Assembly: GCA_023262195.1 (NCBI GenBank)
Contig: JALRDM010000093.1
Coordinates: forward strand, 1-9,650
DNA length: 9,650 nucleotides
Source: Salibacteraceae bacterium
GTDB lineage: Bacteria; Bacteroidota; Bacteroidia; Flavobacteriales_G; Salibacteraceae
Reading direction: 5' to 3'
Below, one piece after another: positions 1 through 7,700 of the stretch; position 1 is the stretch's first letter, and each line of letters starts with the position of its first letter. Below the pieces are notes generated by a model. The model was not told the DNA's origin, ran no database searches, and saw nothing but the letters and a program-made list of their open reading frames with translations. Position numbers and translations under genes: made by a program.

Positions 1-6
1 GCAAAT

Positions 7-35
7 TTTGCCGGGATTTAATCCCCGTAGTTTTG
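7..35 (+). promoter_or_regulatory. Bacteroidota-type promoter for the SirB1-like gene
   Basis: TTTG at 7-10 and TAGTTTTG at 28-35 match the Bacteroidota sigma factor consensus (-33 TTTG, -7 TAnnTTTG), with a 17-nt spacer. Transcription would start near position 41, leaving a leader of only about 20-32 nt before the candidate start codons at 61 and 73. The match is by eye to a known consensus; the start site itself is inferred. Confidence 0.5.
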
Positions 36-72
36 AAATATCAAAAAAGAACGTCCTGATATTAATTCATTA

Positions 73-924
73 TTGCAGCTTCTAGACGATCCTGATGAAG
101 GAGTTTTTGAGCATGTAAGGCTGCAAATTTTGGCCATTGGCGAGACCATTATTCCCAACTTGGAATCAGCATGGGAAACCAGCATTTTCGGAGTCGTCTT
201 CCAGAATCGTATTGAGCAACTCATCCATGACATACAATTTGAAGCATTACTTAAGCACCTTGGTGCTTGGCGTGATGCTGGTGCCGCCAGTCTGCTTGAT
301 GGCGCTATCCTGATTAGTCGATACCAATATCCTGATTTTGATGAGGAGCTTATGTTGAAGCAACTCGAACAGATACAACAAGATATTTGGATTGAGCTAA
401 ATGCAAACCTTACCGCATTCGAGCAAGTAAAAGTGATCAATCACATTCTTTTTGAAGTGTATGGATTCACTGGTAATACTCAGAACTATCACGCCCCAAA
501 AAATTCTTTCTTAAATGTGGTTTTAGAATCCAAAAAAGGGAATCCACTGAGTTTGAGTCTGATTTACTCCATCATCGCACAAAACTTAGACCTTCCGATA
601 TACGGCATTAATCTTCCCAGACACTTTGTGCTGGGATACTTGGATCGATTTAGTTTATACAAGACAAACAACATTTACACGTCCGATGTGTTGTTCTACA
701 TTAATCCGTTTAGCAAAGGCACAGTATTTAGTGCGGCAGAGATTGACGATTTTTTAGTTCAGCTCAAACTCGATAAAAAGCCAGACTATTATCAGCCATG
801 TAAAAACGAAGCCATTTTGAATAGAGCTTTACAAAATTTGAAACTCAGTTACTCTAAATTAGGGGATGAAGAAAAGGTCAATGAGATCAATAGGATGATT
901 CAAGTGCTGAATAATGCCGAATAA
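73..924 (+). CDS. SirB1-family transglutaminase-like protein with C-terminal TPR-like helices
   Basis: 283 residues from TTG, a normal length for the SirB1/transglutaminase-like (Transglut_core2) family. The first 130 residues are helical, starting with the family's LLDDPDEGVFEHV segment. The core follows: NSFLN at 144-148, KKGNPLSLSLIY at 154-165 and LPRHFVL at 181-187 with the conserved His184. YINPF at 209-213 sits where transglutaminases carry the catalytic Asp (here Asn211), and the position of the catalytic Cys after the core Gly is not a Cys, so classical transglutaminase chemistry is unlikely. Residues 244-281 form a TPR-like helix pair. The exact role of this family is unknown. No ATG exists upstream; the in-frame stop at 34-36 limits the ORF. 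The family pattern begins a few residues before the TTG, so an ATT start at 61 (reading M-N-S-L-L-Q-L-L) is an alternative. It is transcribed alone, probably from the promoter at 7-35. Confidence 0.85.
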   Translation: MQLLDDPDEGVFEHVRLQILAIGETIIPNLESAWETSIFGVVFQNRIEQLIHDIQFEALLKHLGAWRDAGAASLLDGAILISRYQYPDFDEELMLKQLEQIQQDIWIELNANLTAFEQVKVINHILFEVYGFTGNTQNYHAPKNSFLNVVLESKKGNPLSLSLIYSIIAQNLDLPIYGINLPRHFVLGYLDRFSLYKTNNIYTSDVLFYINPFSKGTVFSAAEIDDFLVQLKLDKKPDYYQPCKNEAILNRALQNLKLSYSKLGDEEKVNEINRMIQVLNNAE

Positions 925-985
925 TTCTGACTGTGATTCGTGACCATTATCATCTCTAGACTAAAAAACATAAAATCTCATAGCG

Positions 986-993
986 TATCTTTG
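986..993 (+). promoter_or_regulatory. -7 box upstream of the desaturase gene
   Basis: TATCTTTG matches TAnnTTTG exactly and is followed by GCC, a context common in Bacteroidota promoters. No clear TTG lies 17-23 nt upstream, so the -33 element is weak or absent. Transcription starting near 1000 would give a 5' leader of about 55 nt. Confidence 0.45.
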
Positions 994-1008
994 CCTCAGC
1001 ATAATGGT

Positions 1009-1037
1009 TTGATGCCACCCACATTCCTGAGCATCAA
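1009..1037 (+). repeat. Inverted repeat in the desaturase leader
   Basis: TTGATGC (1009-1015) and GCATCAA (1031-1037) are perfect 7-bp inverted arms separated by 15 nt. The arms lie 22 bp apart centre to centre, about two helical turns, so they could be operator half-sites on one DNA face just downstream of the start of transcription, or a hairpin in the mRNA leader. Which one is not decidable from the sequence. Confidence 0.35.
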
Positions 1038-1054
1038 TAACTTGCACTAATTAT

Positions 1055-1807
1055 ATGGAAATTCTCATCTTCTTTTTCGCCCACTGGTATCTTTCTTTAT
1101 TTACCCAGACATTCTTTCATCACCGATATGCGGCACACCAAATGTTTACCATGAGTAAAGGTTGGGAGCGCTTCTTTCAGGTCCTATCCTTGATCTTTCA
1201 AGGTTCAAGCTATCTCAGTGCATATACCTATGGTATTTTACACAGAAAACATCACGCCTATGCTGATACGGAATTAGATCCGCATTCGCCCAAGTATGAT
1301 AAAAATCTGTTTGCCATGATGTGGCGAACAAAGACCATATATTCTGATATTTTCTACGGAAGAATTCCCATTGAGGATAAGTGGAAAAAAGATTTACCTG
1401 AGTGGGCCGCATTCGAAAAATTTGCAGATAGCTGGCCAGTGCGAATTGGTTGGGGCCTCTTTTACATTTGGTTCTATGTGATGTTTGCCGAATATTGGTG
1501 GATGTACCTGTTGCTTCCTATCCATTTCGTTATGGGTCCTGCACACGGAGCAATCATTAACTGGTTTGCCCACAGAGTGGGATATACAAACTTTAAAGTA
1601 GAAGATACTTCCAAGAATTTAATGCCTGTGGACATTTTGATGCTCGGAGAAGGATATCATAATAACCACCACAAATTTGGAGGTCGTCCAAACTTTGGAG
1701 TTCGCTGGCATGAAATTGATCCGATTTATATCGTGATTAAAGCGTTCAATGCCTTAGGCATTATCCAATTGAAGGCGCAGCCCGTTAAGATTCGTCCTGA
1801 GAAATAA
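1055..1807 (+). CDS. Membrane fatty-acid (acyl-CoA delta-9 type) desaturase
   Basis: 250 residues. The family's di-iron histidine boxes are all present: HRYAAH at 23-28 (HX4H), HRKHH at 63-67 (HX2HH), NWFAH at 169-173, and HNNHH at 202-206 inside GEGYHNNHHKFGGRPNFG. Hydrophobic stretches lie at about 3-20, 40-60, 130-147 and 148-165, as in integral-membrane desaturases that place a double bond in acyl chains using O2 and an electron donor; this tunes membrane fluidity. The protein is shorter than the roughly 300-residue versions because the N-terminus begins directly at the first membrane segment, a compact form I associate with Bacteroidota. ATG at 1055 is the only sensible start, since the first His box follows 20 residues later. 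Substrate (acyl-CoA, acyl-ACP or lipid-bound) and regiospecificity cannot be read from sequence. The last 23 nt overlap the convergent cytochrome c gene. Confidence 0.92.
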   Translation: MEILIFFFAHWYLSLFTQTFFHHRYAAHQMFTMSKGWERFFQVLSLIFQGSSYLSAYTYGILHRKHHAYADTELDPHSPKYDKNLFAMMWRTKTIYSDIFYGRIPIEDKWKKDLPEWAAFEKFADSWPVRIGWGLFYIWFYVMFAEYWWMYLLLPIHFVMGPAHGAIINWFAHRVGYTNFKVEDTSKNLMPVDILMLGEGYHNNHHKFGGRPNFGVRWHEIDPIYIVIKAFNALGIIQLKAQPVKIRPEK

Positions 1808-2213
1808 GGCATTGGCCTAGTTGCTGCTTTACTTCCTTGAAGCTGTATGAGTCGTCATGACCATTAAGTTCAACCAGGATATAGTAAACTAAATTGCTAA
1901 TCTCATTTTGAGTAAGCTGAGGGTTCCCTGACATGGCAGTATTATACGTGACTCCATTCACTGTGACTGGACCCGATACGCCATTTTTAATGAGACAAGC
2001 TAACGACTCCTTGTTGGCTAGCACATAGTCAGATTTAGCTACTGGAGGATATAACTCGCCCAACCCCTGTCCGTTTTCCATGTGACAGCTTGAACAATGT
2101 TGGTTATACAACGCTCGTCCTTGGTTCTTAGGCTTATAGTTGCACGACTCAAAACATACTGTCATGGTAGCAATAGAGGCGAGCGCAAGTGATATGCGTT
2201 TATTCTTGTTCAT
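1785..2213 (-). CDS. Small membrane-anchored c-type cytochrome
   Basis: 142 residues. The N-terminus is a positively charged, hydrophobic export signal (about 1-19), and Cys24 in FESCNYK may be the lipidated residue, although the lipobox is poor. The single heme site is CSSCH at 40-44; the likely distal axial ligand is Met94 in NTAMSGNPQLT, followed by the usual C-terminal helix (about 101-115). This is the mono-heme class I cytochrome c fold, an electron carrier on the periplasmic face. An extra polar tail of about 25 residues with Cys135 follows the fold. It is the last gene of the minus-strand operon: ATG at 2213 lies 14 nt inside the end of the SCO gene, suggesting translational coupling. 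Its neighbour SCO suggests a link to a copper-containing terminal oxidase. Its own stop lies inside the convergent desaturase gene. Confidence 0.88.
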   Translation of the reverse strand: MNKNKRISLALASIATMTVCFESCNYKPKNQGRALYNQHCSSCHMENGQGLGELYPPVAKSDYVLANKESLACLIKNGVSGPVTVNGVTYNTAMSGNPQLTQNEISNLVYYILVELNGHDDSYSFKEVKQQLGQCLISQDES

Positions 2214-2844
2214 TTAAGAATTGGATATCATCCATTAATTGATCTACTTCCTGCGGATCGGTTCCGTCATAGATGCCACGAATCTGTCTTTTCGTGTCGA
2301 CCAGAAGAAAAGCACCGCTGTGCGCAAATCCTCCGGGGGCATCGGGGTCTTCTTGTGCTGCAATCACATAGTGTTTTGCCATGCTGTAGATGCTATCTCT
2401 ATTGCCCGTCATTAAATGCCACTTTTCTGTTTGCACGCCCAATTTTTCAGCAAACGTTTTTAACCGCTGTACAGAGTCACGCACCGGATCAATGCTGTGA
2501 GAAAGCAAAACCACCTTATCCTCATCAAGATATCGGTCATGAATACGGAGCATTTGTTGCTTCATTTTTGGACAGATGGTCGGGCAGCTTGTGAAGAAGA
2601 AGTCAGTTACGTATAGCTTTCCCTCGACCGTATTTTCAGTAATTACATTGCTGTCTTGATCCCAAAATTTGAAGCCCCTTATGGCTCCAAAAGTGGTGTC
2701 TGAAATGAGTGCTCCATCAACTACAGTGTTTTTAATAATGGTGGGGCCGAGAATGGGAAGTTGTTTTGTTTCTGATTCGCACGCGGTGATAATACTGACC
2801 GCTAACACTATGCTAAGGCCTATTCGCCAAGATTTGTTTACCAT
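2200..2844 (-). CDS. SCO1/SenC family copper chaperone (lipoprotein)
   Basis: 214 residues from ATG at 2844. A TTG two codons upstream (2850) is possible but gives nothing extra. A lipoprotein signal ends at IITAC, with Cys22 as the lipidated residue. The thioredoxin-like SCO domain follows, with the Cu-binding CPTICP motif (Cys87 and Cys91) and the conserved distal His175 in FAHSGAFLLVD; these three residues are the family's copper ligands. SCO proteins deliver copper to, or keep reduced, the CuA site of cytochrome c oxidase. The gene overlaps the upstream lipoprotein gene by 32 nt and the downstream cytochrome c gene by 14 nt, so the three are probably made together. No key residue is missing. 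Confidence 0.93.
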   Translation of the reverse strand: MVNKSWRIGLSIVLAVSIITACESETKQLPILGPTIIKNTVVDGALISDTTFGAIRGFKFWDQDSNVITENTVEGKLYVTDFFFTSCPTICPKMKQQMLRIHDRYLDEDKVVLLSHSIDPVRDSVQRLKTFAEKLGVQTEKWHLMTGNRDSIYSMAKHYVIAAQEDPDAPGGFAHSGAFLLVDTKRQIRGIYDGTDPQEVDQLMDDIQFLNEQE

Positions 2845-3244
2845 TTTCAATGCTTAATTTCATCAAACTATTCACCGCTTTTATGCGTTCCTTCTCACTT
2901 TTATAGTAACTCAATGCCGAGTCAATGGATTGGCTTTGGTCTAGGTCTGGCTCATAATTACTCATCCAATCACCCATGGCATCATAGGCAGAGTCCAGCA
3001 AAGTGGCTGACTCGTTGACTTGAGTTTTCAATTGGGCAATGGAATCGATGGAATCAGCCTCTGCTAAGGCTGCACTCCATTTTTTAAGTTCTCCGCTCAT
3101 TGACGCAATGTCTTGCCACTGTGGCATTACTTCATCATGGATTTCGATGCATTCTTTTTTGAGTGCAGCCACTTTTTCAGCTTCGGGATTAGTGCATCCG
3201 AAGATGAATACGGCAACCAGGGCTTTGAGAATAACTCTATTCAT
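2813..3244 (-). CDS. Small helical lipoprotein of unknown function, SCO-linked
   Basis: 143 residues. A lipoprotein signal ends at VFIFGC (Cys17). The rest is almost entirely predicted helix, rich in charged residues, with no cysteine beyond Cys32. It resembles a Bacteroidota family often labelled 'viral A-type inclusion protein', a name without functional meaning. Recognisable conserved-looking segments are IHDEVMPQW (35-43) and AMGDWMSNYEPD (89-100). His36/Met40 and Met90/Met94 are each spaced i,i+4, so each pair would project from one face of a helix. Such pairs could bind copper, which would fit the adjacent SCO gene, but this is inference. ATG at 3244 overlaps the end of the M20 gene by 8 nt and the 3' end overlaps the SCO gene by 32 nt. 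Probably faces the periplasm; function unknown. Confidence 0.8.
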   Translation of the reverse strand: MNRVILKALVAVFIFGCTNPEAEKVAALKKECIEIHDEVMPQWQDIASMSGELKKWSAALAEADSIDSIAQLKTQVNESATLLDSAYDAMGDWMSNYEPDLDQSQSIDSALSYYKSEKERIKAVNSLMKLSIENGKQILANRP

Positions 3245-4418
3245 ATTTCAAACTTTCGAGCGCAATGTGCGCCAAGAAACCTGCTCCTATCTCAAGGCAA
3301 CGCTCATCCACATCAAAGGTGGATGTGTGCAACCCTTTAATCTCATCATTTACACTGCTCCGTGTACCTAATCGATAAAACGCACCCGGCACCTCCTGAG
3401 TGTAAAAAGCAAAATCTTCTGCGGTCATTCGCATATCCAAATCAACCACATTGTCGGCTCCCAGAAAATCGATTGCGGCATTTTTCGCCACACGTGTGCA
3501 TTGGTCATCGTTATCAACAAAAGGATAACCCACCCGAATATCTACTTCACATTGTCCTCCTGCAGCTTCTGCCGTTTTCTGAGCAAAATCAGCGATGAGC
3601 TTATGTGCTTTAAACCTCCATTCTTCATCAAATGTTCGGAAGGTTCCTGCGACTTCTACCTTATCAGGAATTACGTTGGTAGCACCATTGGCAGCTACCT
3701 TTCCAAAAGAAAGCACGGAGGGTGTTTTTGGGTTGGAACGTCTGCTCACTATCTGCTGTAAACCAGTTAAAAGTTGTGCTGTTATCAATACAGGATCTAC
3801 CAACCTTTCGGGTAACGCGGCATGGCCACCTTTACCTTTGACTGTCAGGTAAACTTCATCAGCCGAAGCCATATAGGGGCCAAATCTGAATCCAACCTTG
3901 CCCACCAACATTTCAGGAAAAACATGTTGCCCAAAGATTGCTTTGGGTTCTGGATTTTTAAGCACACCTTTTTTGATCATTAGAGAAGCGCCTCCAGGCA
4001 ATGTCTCTTCACCCAACTGAAATATAAACTTCACAGAACCATTGAACTGCTCTCGAATACTGTTGATAATCATTAGCGCACCAAGCAGACATGTGGTATG
4101 CACATCGTGCCCACATGCGTGCATCACACCAATGTTTTTAGAGGCATAATCAACGTCATTAGTTTCCGTGATGGGTAAGGCGTCAATATCTCCTCTCAGT
4201 GCCACGCATTTACCTGGTGCCTTACCATGAATCATGGCAACAACACCTGTTTTGGCCATGACAGAATACTCTACTCCAAGCTCATCTAACTGGGATTGTA
4301 TGTATTTGCTTGTATTGTGCTCAGCAAAAGATAGTTCTGGGTGCTGATGCAGGTGTCTTCTAATTTGAATCAGATCGGGCTGTAAACCTTTCGCCAATTT
4401 TTTTATCTCTTCAATCAA
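3237..4418 (-). CDS. M20 family amidohydrolase (N-acyl-L-amino-acid / hippurate hydrolase type)
   Basis: 393 residues, the normal length for M20D amidohydrolases, which split N-acyl or conjugated amino acids. The metal-binding residues of the family are visible: RGDIDALP at 75-82, HACGHDVH at 100-107 (Cys102, His104), Glu137-Glu138 in FQLGEE, His165 in GQHVFPE and His364 in GLHTSTFDVDE. Residues about 190-290 form the lid/dimerisation domain, with GKGGHAALP at 195-203. MTAEDFAFY at 331-339 is also typical. There is no signal peptide, so the enzyme is cytoplasmic. The natural substrate cannot be read from sequence. The start is TTG at 4418: an in-frame TAA stands a few codons upstream and the next Met is residue 54, while the N-terminus matches the family from this TTG. 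The TTG overlaps the TGA stop of the TauE gene as TTGA, indicating coupled translation. Confidence 0.92.
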   Translation of the reverse strand: MIEEIKKLAKGLQPDLIQIRRHLHQHPELSFAEHNTSKYIQSQLDELGVEYSVMAKTGVVAMIHGKAPGKCVALRGDIDALPITETNDVDYASKNIGVMHACGHDVHTTCLLGALMIINSIREQFNGSVKFIFQLGEETLPGGASLMIKKGVLKNPEPKAIFGQHVFPEMLVGKVGFRFGPYMASADEVYLTVKGKGGHAALPERLVDPVLITAQLLTGLQQIVSRRSNPKTPSVLSFGKVAANGATNVIPDKVEVAGTFRTFDEEWRFKAHKLIADFAQKTAEAAGGQCEVDIRVGYPFVDNDDQCTRVAKNAAIDFLGADNVVDLDMRMTAEDFAFYTQEVPGAFYRLGTRSSVNDEIKGLHTSTFDVDERCLEIGAGFLAHIALESLKYE

Positions 4419-4798
4419 ACCGGGTTTGCTTTAGAGAAGAATATTAATCTCAAAGCCATGACAAGCATCAACACGCCAAATATTCGCTTGAGTATGAGCT
4501 CGTTGAGGCCCAAACTCAACTTTGAGCCAAAGTAACCACCGGCAATGAATGTAAGCGCAATGATCAAAGCATATTTCACATCGAGTTGACCTTGCTTGTA
4601 GTAATTAAATGCAGCCACTGCCGCCACAGGAATAACCAATACACCAAGGCTTGTGCCCTGCGCAGCATGTTGAGACATACCTAAAAAGAATACCATGGCA
4701 GGAACCATAATGAGACCTCCACCAATGCCAAACATTCCGCTAAAGGCACCAGCGGCAAAACCAATACAAATTAGAATAATGATGTCAGAGATATTCAT
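4415..4798 (-). CDS. TauE/SafE family permease, half-size
   Basis: 127 hydrophobic residues with about four membrane segments (roughly 4-20, 27-42, 48-66, 75-92 and 104-122, the second perhaps re-entrant). The family signature GMFGIGGG is at 21-28. Full-length TauE/SafE proteins of about 250 residues are built from two such repeats; this gene has only one and would need to form a homodimer, a form seen elsewhere in the family. Members export or import sulfite, sulfonates or sulfoacetate; the substrate here is unknown. ATG at 4798 follows the TAA of the upstream gene with no gap, and the TGA at 4415 overlaps the TTG of the M20 gene, so it sits in the middle of the operon. Confidence 0.88.
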   Translation of the reverse strand: MNISDIIILICIGFAAGAFSGMFGIGGGLIMVPAMVFFLGMSQHAAQGTSLGVLVIPVAAVAAFNYYKQGQLDVKYALIIALTFIAGGYFGSKLSLGLNELILKRIFGVLMLVMALRLIFFSKANPV

Positions 4799-7700
4799 TT
4801 AAAAATCTAATCCAAATGAGAGGTAGGTAACAGGATCCAAAAATAGTCCGTTTTCAATGCCATAGGCATAGTCAAACCGCACGAAATAACCCCAAATCTT
4901 TGTGCGTAAGCCCCAACCAAGTCCTCCAATAATGGGGTCATTTTGATTTTGATAAGACACGGTAACCGCTCCGTTGGTCACCGTAATGTTGTTAAACGCA
5001 TTTTCATCTGAATATGGATTTGGTCCATTCCAAGCTGACCCAATATCACCAAAACCTATGATTTGAAAATTGGCAAGGAATTCACTTTTGATGGGCTTAT
5101 CTGTGAAATACCGCACCACCGGCCACCTCAACTCACTATTCAACACCATGAAGTTATTGCCATTTCGAGCATTCTGAATAAATCCACGCATATTGGTGGC
5201 AATGGTTTGAAACGCATAACCCTGATCTCGTGGAACGTTGGTGGTATTGTCAAATCGCTCGCGCTCGGTGAGTACAATCCAATTATCTACTGACCCCATG
5301 TAATAAACCAACCTTCGCTGGCCAAAGCTTGAACTTCCTGCCAGTCTGTTGGCCCAGATAAGATCTCGATGAATCTTTTGGTAATGTCGGCCATCGAAAC
5401 CGACTACGGAAAATCCAGTGTTAGGCTTGATCACGTCACGATAATGCTCTGCAAAGACTTTAGCCCTAGCTCCGTTAAGGATATTTAATCCTCTAACGAG
5501 TGTATTATCAAAAATGTATTCGGCCTTAAGGCCCGCGAAATAGGTAAATCGATCTGGGGTGGTCAAGGTTCCGGATTCAACTGCCTCTGTCACCACCCGA
5601 TCGTAGCGCCCCGTAGCGGTGAATTGAAGTGCGCTCACCTCACTCAACGGATACCGAAAGATGCCCCGGGCTTGATACAAATACGTGCGCTGAATAGAAT
5701 CAGTGCGATTTACATCTATCAATGACTGACGTTGTACGATGTATTTCTTATCCAACCTTTTTGATCGATCTTCCAAAGCGATATAGTACTCTGTTCCAGT
5801 TCGGTTAAATGAATATCTAAACCCTCCTTCGAGCTTGTAGTCCTCAAATAAATCGAGCATTCCGATTCGAATGAACGTTCCCATACCGGGCATTACATAG
5901 GGTCCTCCATTGAATGGCTGGTATAAATCTGTGGCGTAATCAAAATCGAACTGAGTGGTTAAGTCCGTGGCTGAAAAAGCCAATTTGTAATTCCGCTGCT
6001 CTGGAATTTTGAATTGCCTTCGCTGCAAAACCTCCTCCGTTGGAGATTGGATTTTATAGTTTGTGCTTTTTACTTCATTATAAACAGAATCTTCGGCACC
6101 TTCATCAAATGTGTAGTTGGCAATATCTATCAAACCATCATCAGCATTGCCAGCCGAAGTTTCAGACTGATCTTCGAGCTGTTCCCCACCTTCATCATTC
6201 TCAAACACTTGGATGCGTATAAATTTTATACCGTTATCCGTGGTGTCAGTTGATTGACTGCGTGGATTGTTTTGAGCTTCCACACCCATCCGATAGTTTG
6301 AGTTTGGCGGCAGAAAAAAGTCTTGCTCACTTGAATTCTCCACCTTCTGTATGTGGTACTTTCCGTCTATGTAATAAAGGTCATAAGACACCTTGTTATC
6401 TCTACTATAATCTGTGGCTGCGATGTTTCTCTTGTAGCCGGTTAAGGGCTCAGTATTGGTAAAATATCGATAGGTAATATTCGTATCAATGGAAAGAATG
6501 GTGCTGTCTAAGTTCCCTCGGTAGCGATTTCGAATTCCTGATTTATCGCTGAGGAAAAGGAATGAAGTTGCATCCACTGCATTGGCATGCGTTTCATTGG
6601 CGTCTGGAGTATTTGTCAATCGTTTGGCGATTTCTGATTCACCATCCGTTGGCAGAGAATACAAATCGTAAAATGGTTCTATTTGATTGTTTAAGTGATC
6701 TTTGGAAATATTAATGGTATCTGATGTGCGGTTTGATGAAAACACTACTTGATTTCCCCAAAATGCTGGATATCGATCATCATACACATCATCCGTGAGT
6801 TGTTTTTGACTTCGGGCAGCTACACTGTATAAAAAGATGTCTGACTGGCCTTTTTTTATTGCGCTGAATAAGATGCTCCTTCCGTCATCAGAAACCTCCA
6901 TATCGAGCACTTTTTCTAACCTCAATATTTCCGTTTTTAGTTCCACCCCTTCTTGCGGGTCAATTTGATAGAGCCACAACTGGCCTTTTTCTTCTTGGAT
7001 GACCATAAACCGACCTCTGGCATCGTTCCAATCAATGATGGGGTAGCTTAAGTCATTAACGCGTTCAAGCTTGTAACCATGCCTTACGTATCCCTTGCGC
7101 TTATCTGCTTGCGAATCGTAAATCCAAACTTTGGTTTTTGATAGTTGATTGCTCGTGTAGGCAACATACCGGCCATCATCACTAGCCGCTATTTGTGCGT
7201 AGTCTCGATTCCTTCGTAGCCTAACATCTAAATCAGAGTCAAACTCTTGTGTGCCCTCCGTGTCTTGATTATACCGATGTTCGAAATAGACATTGGCATC
7301 TTCGATAAGTGTGGCCAGCGATATGCCCAAAACAAACATGAACCCGCTTTCAACATTGCGGCTCACGCGAGCCATATACATGATATTGGGTACAACTTTA
7401 CTACCGTAAGTCTCGCCTATGTAATACCAGAGAGACCTACCAGCAATCTCTGCCTCTACATTTTTCAGTCGATTAAAATTCTGATACTTCCCGCTTTGAA
7501 CAATGTCTCTTAGCTGATCATCCACATCCACGTTCCACGGTTCGGTGGCATACCGAGTAAGGCCTTCAATGTACCATTCTGGAAAATTGAGAAGCGCGGT
7601 GTTTTTAAGCATTTCGCGCCAATTGTCTCCAAAGAGCATCTGTGCAATGAGCACTTCAGCTACTCCTTTTCTTACCTGACGTTTTAGGTCGTTTAAATCA

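Noticed and set aside
18..440. Minus-strand frame of 140 codons opposite the SirB1-like gene
   Set aside because: Ser/Cys-rich composition typical of the antisense of a real gene; no family pattern.
2355..2857. Plus-strand frames opposite the SCO gene
   Set aside because: They lie antisense to a gene with complete motifs and show no domain or start context.
6014..6462. Plus-strand frames inside the barrel-propeller gene
   Set aside because: Cys- and His-rich shadow translations of the long minus-strand gene; the long gene is intact across the region.
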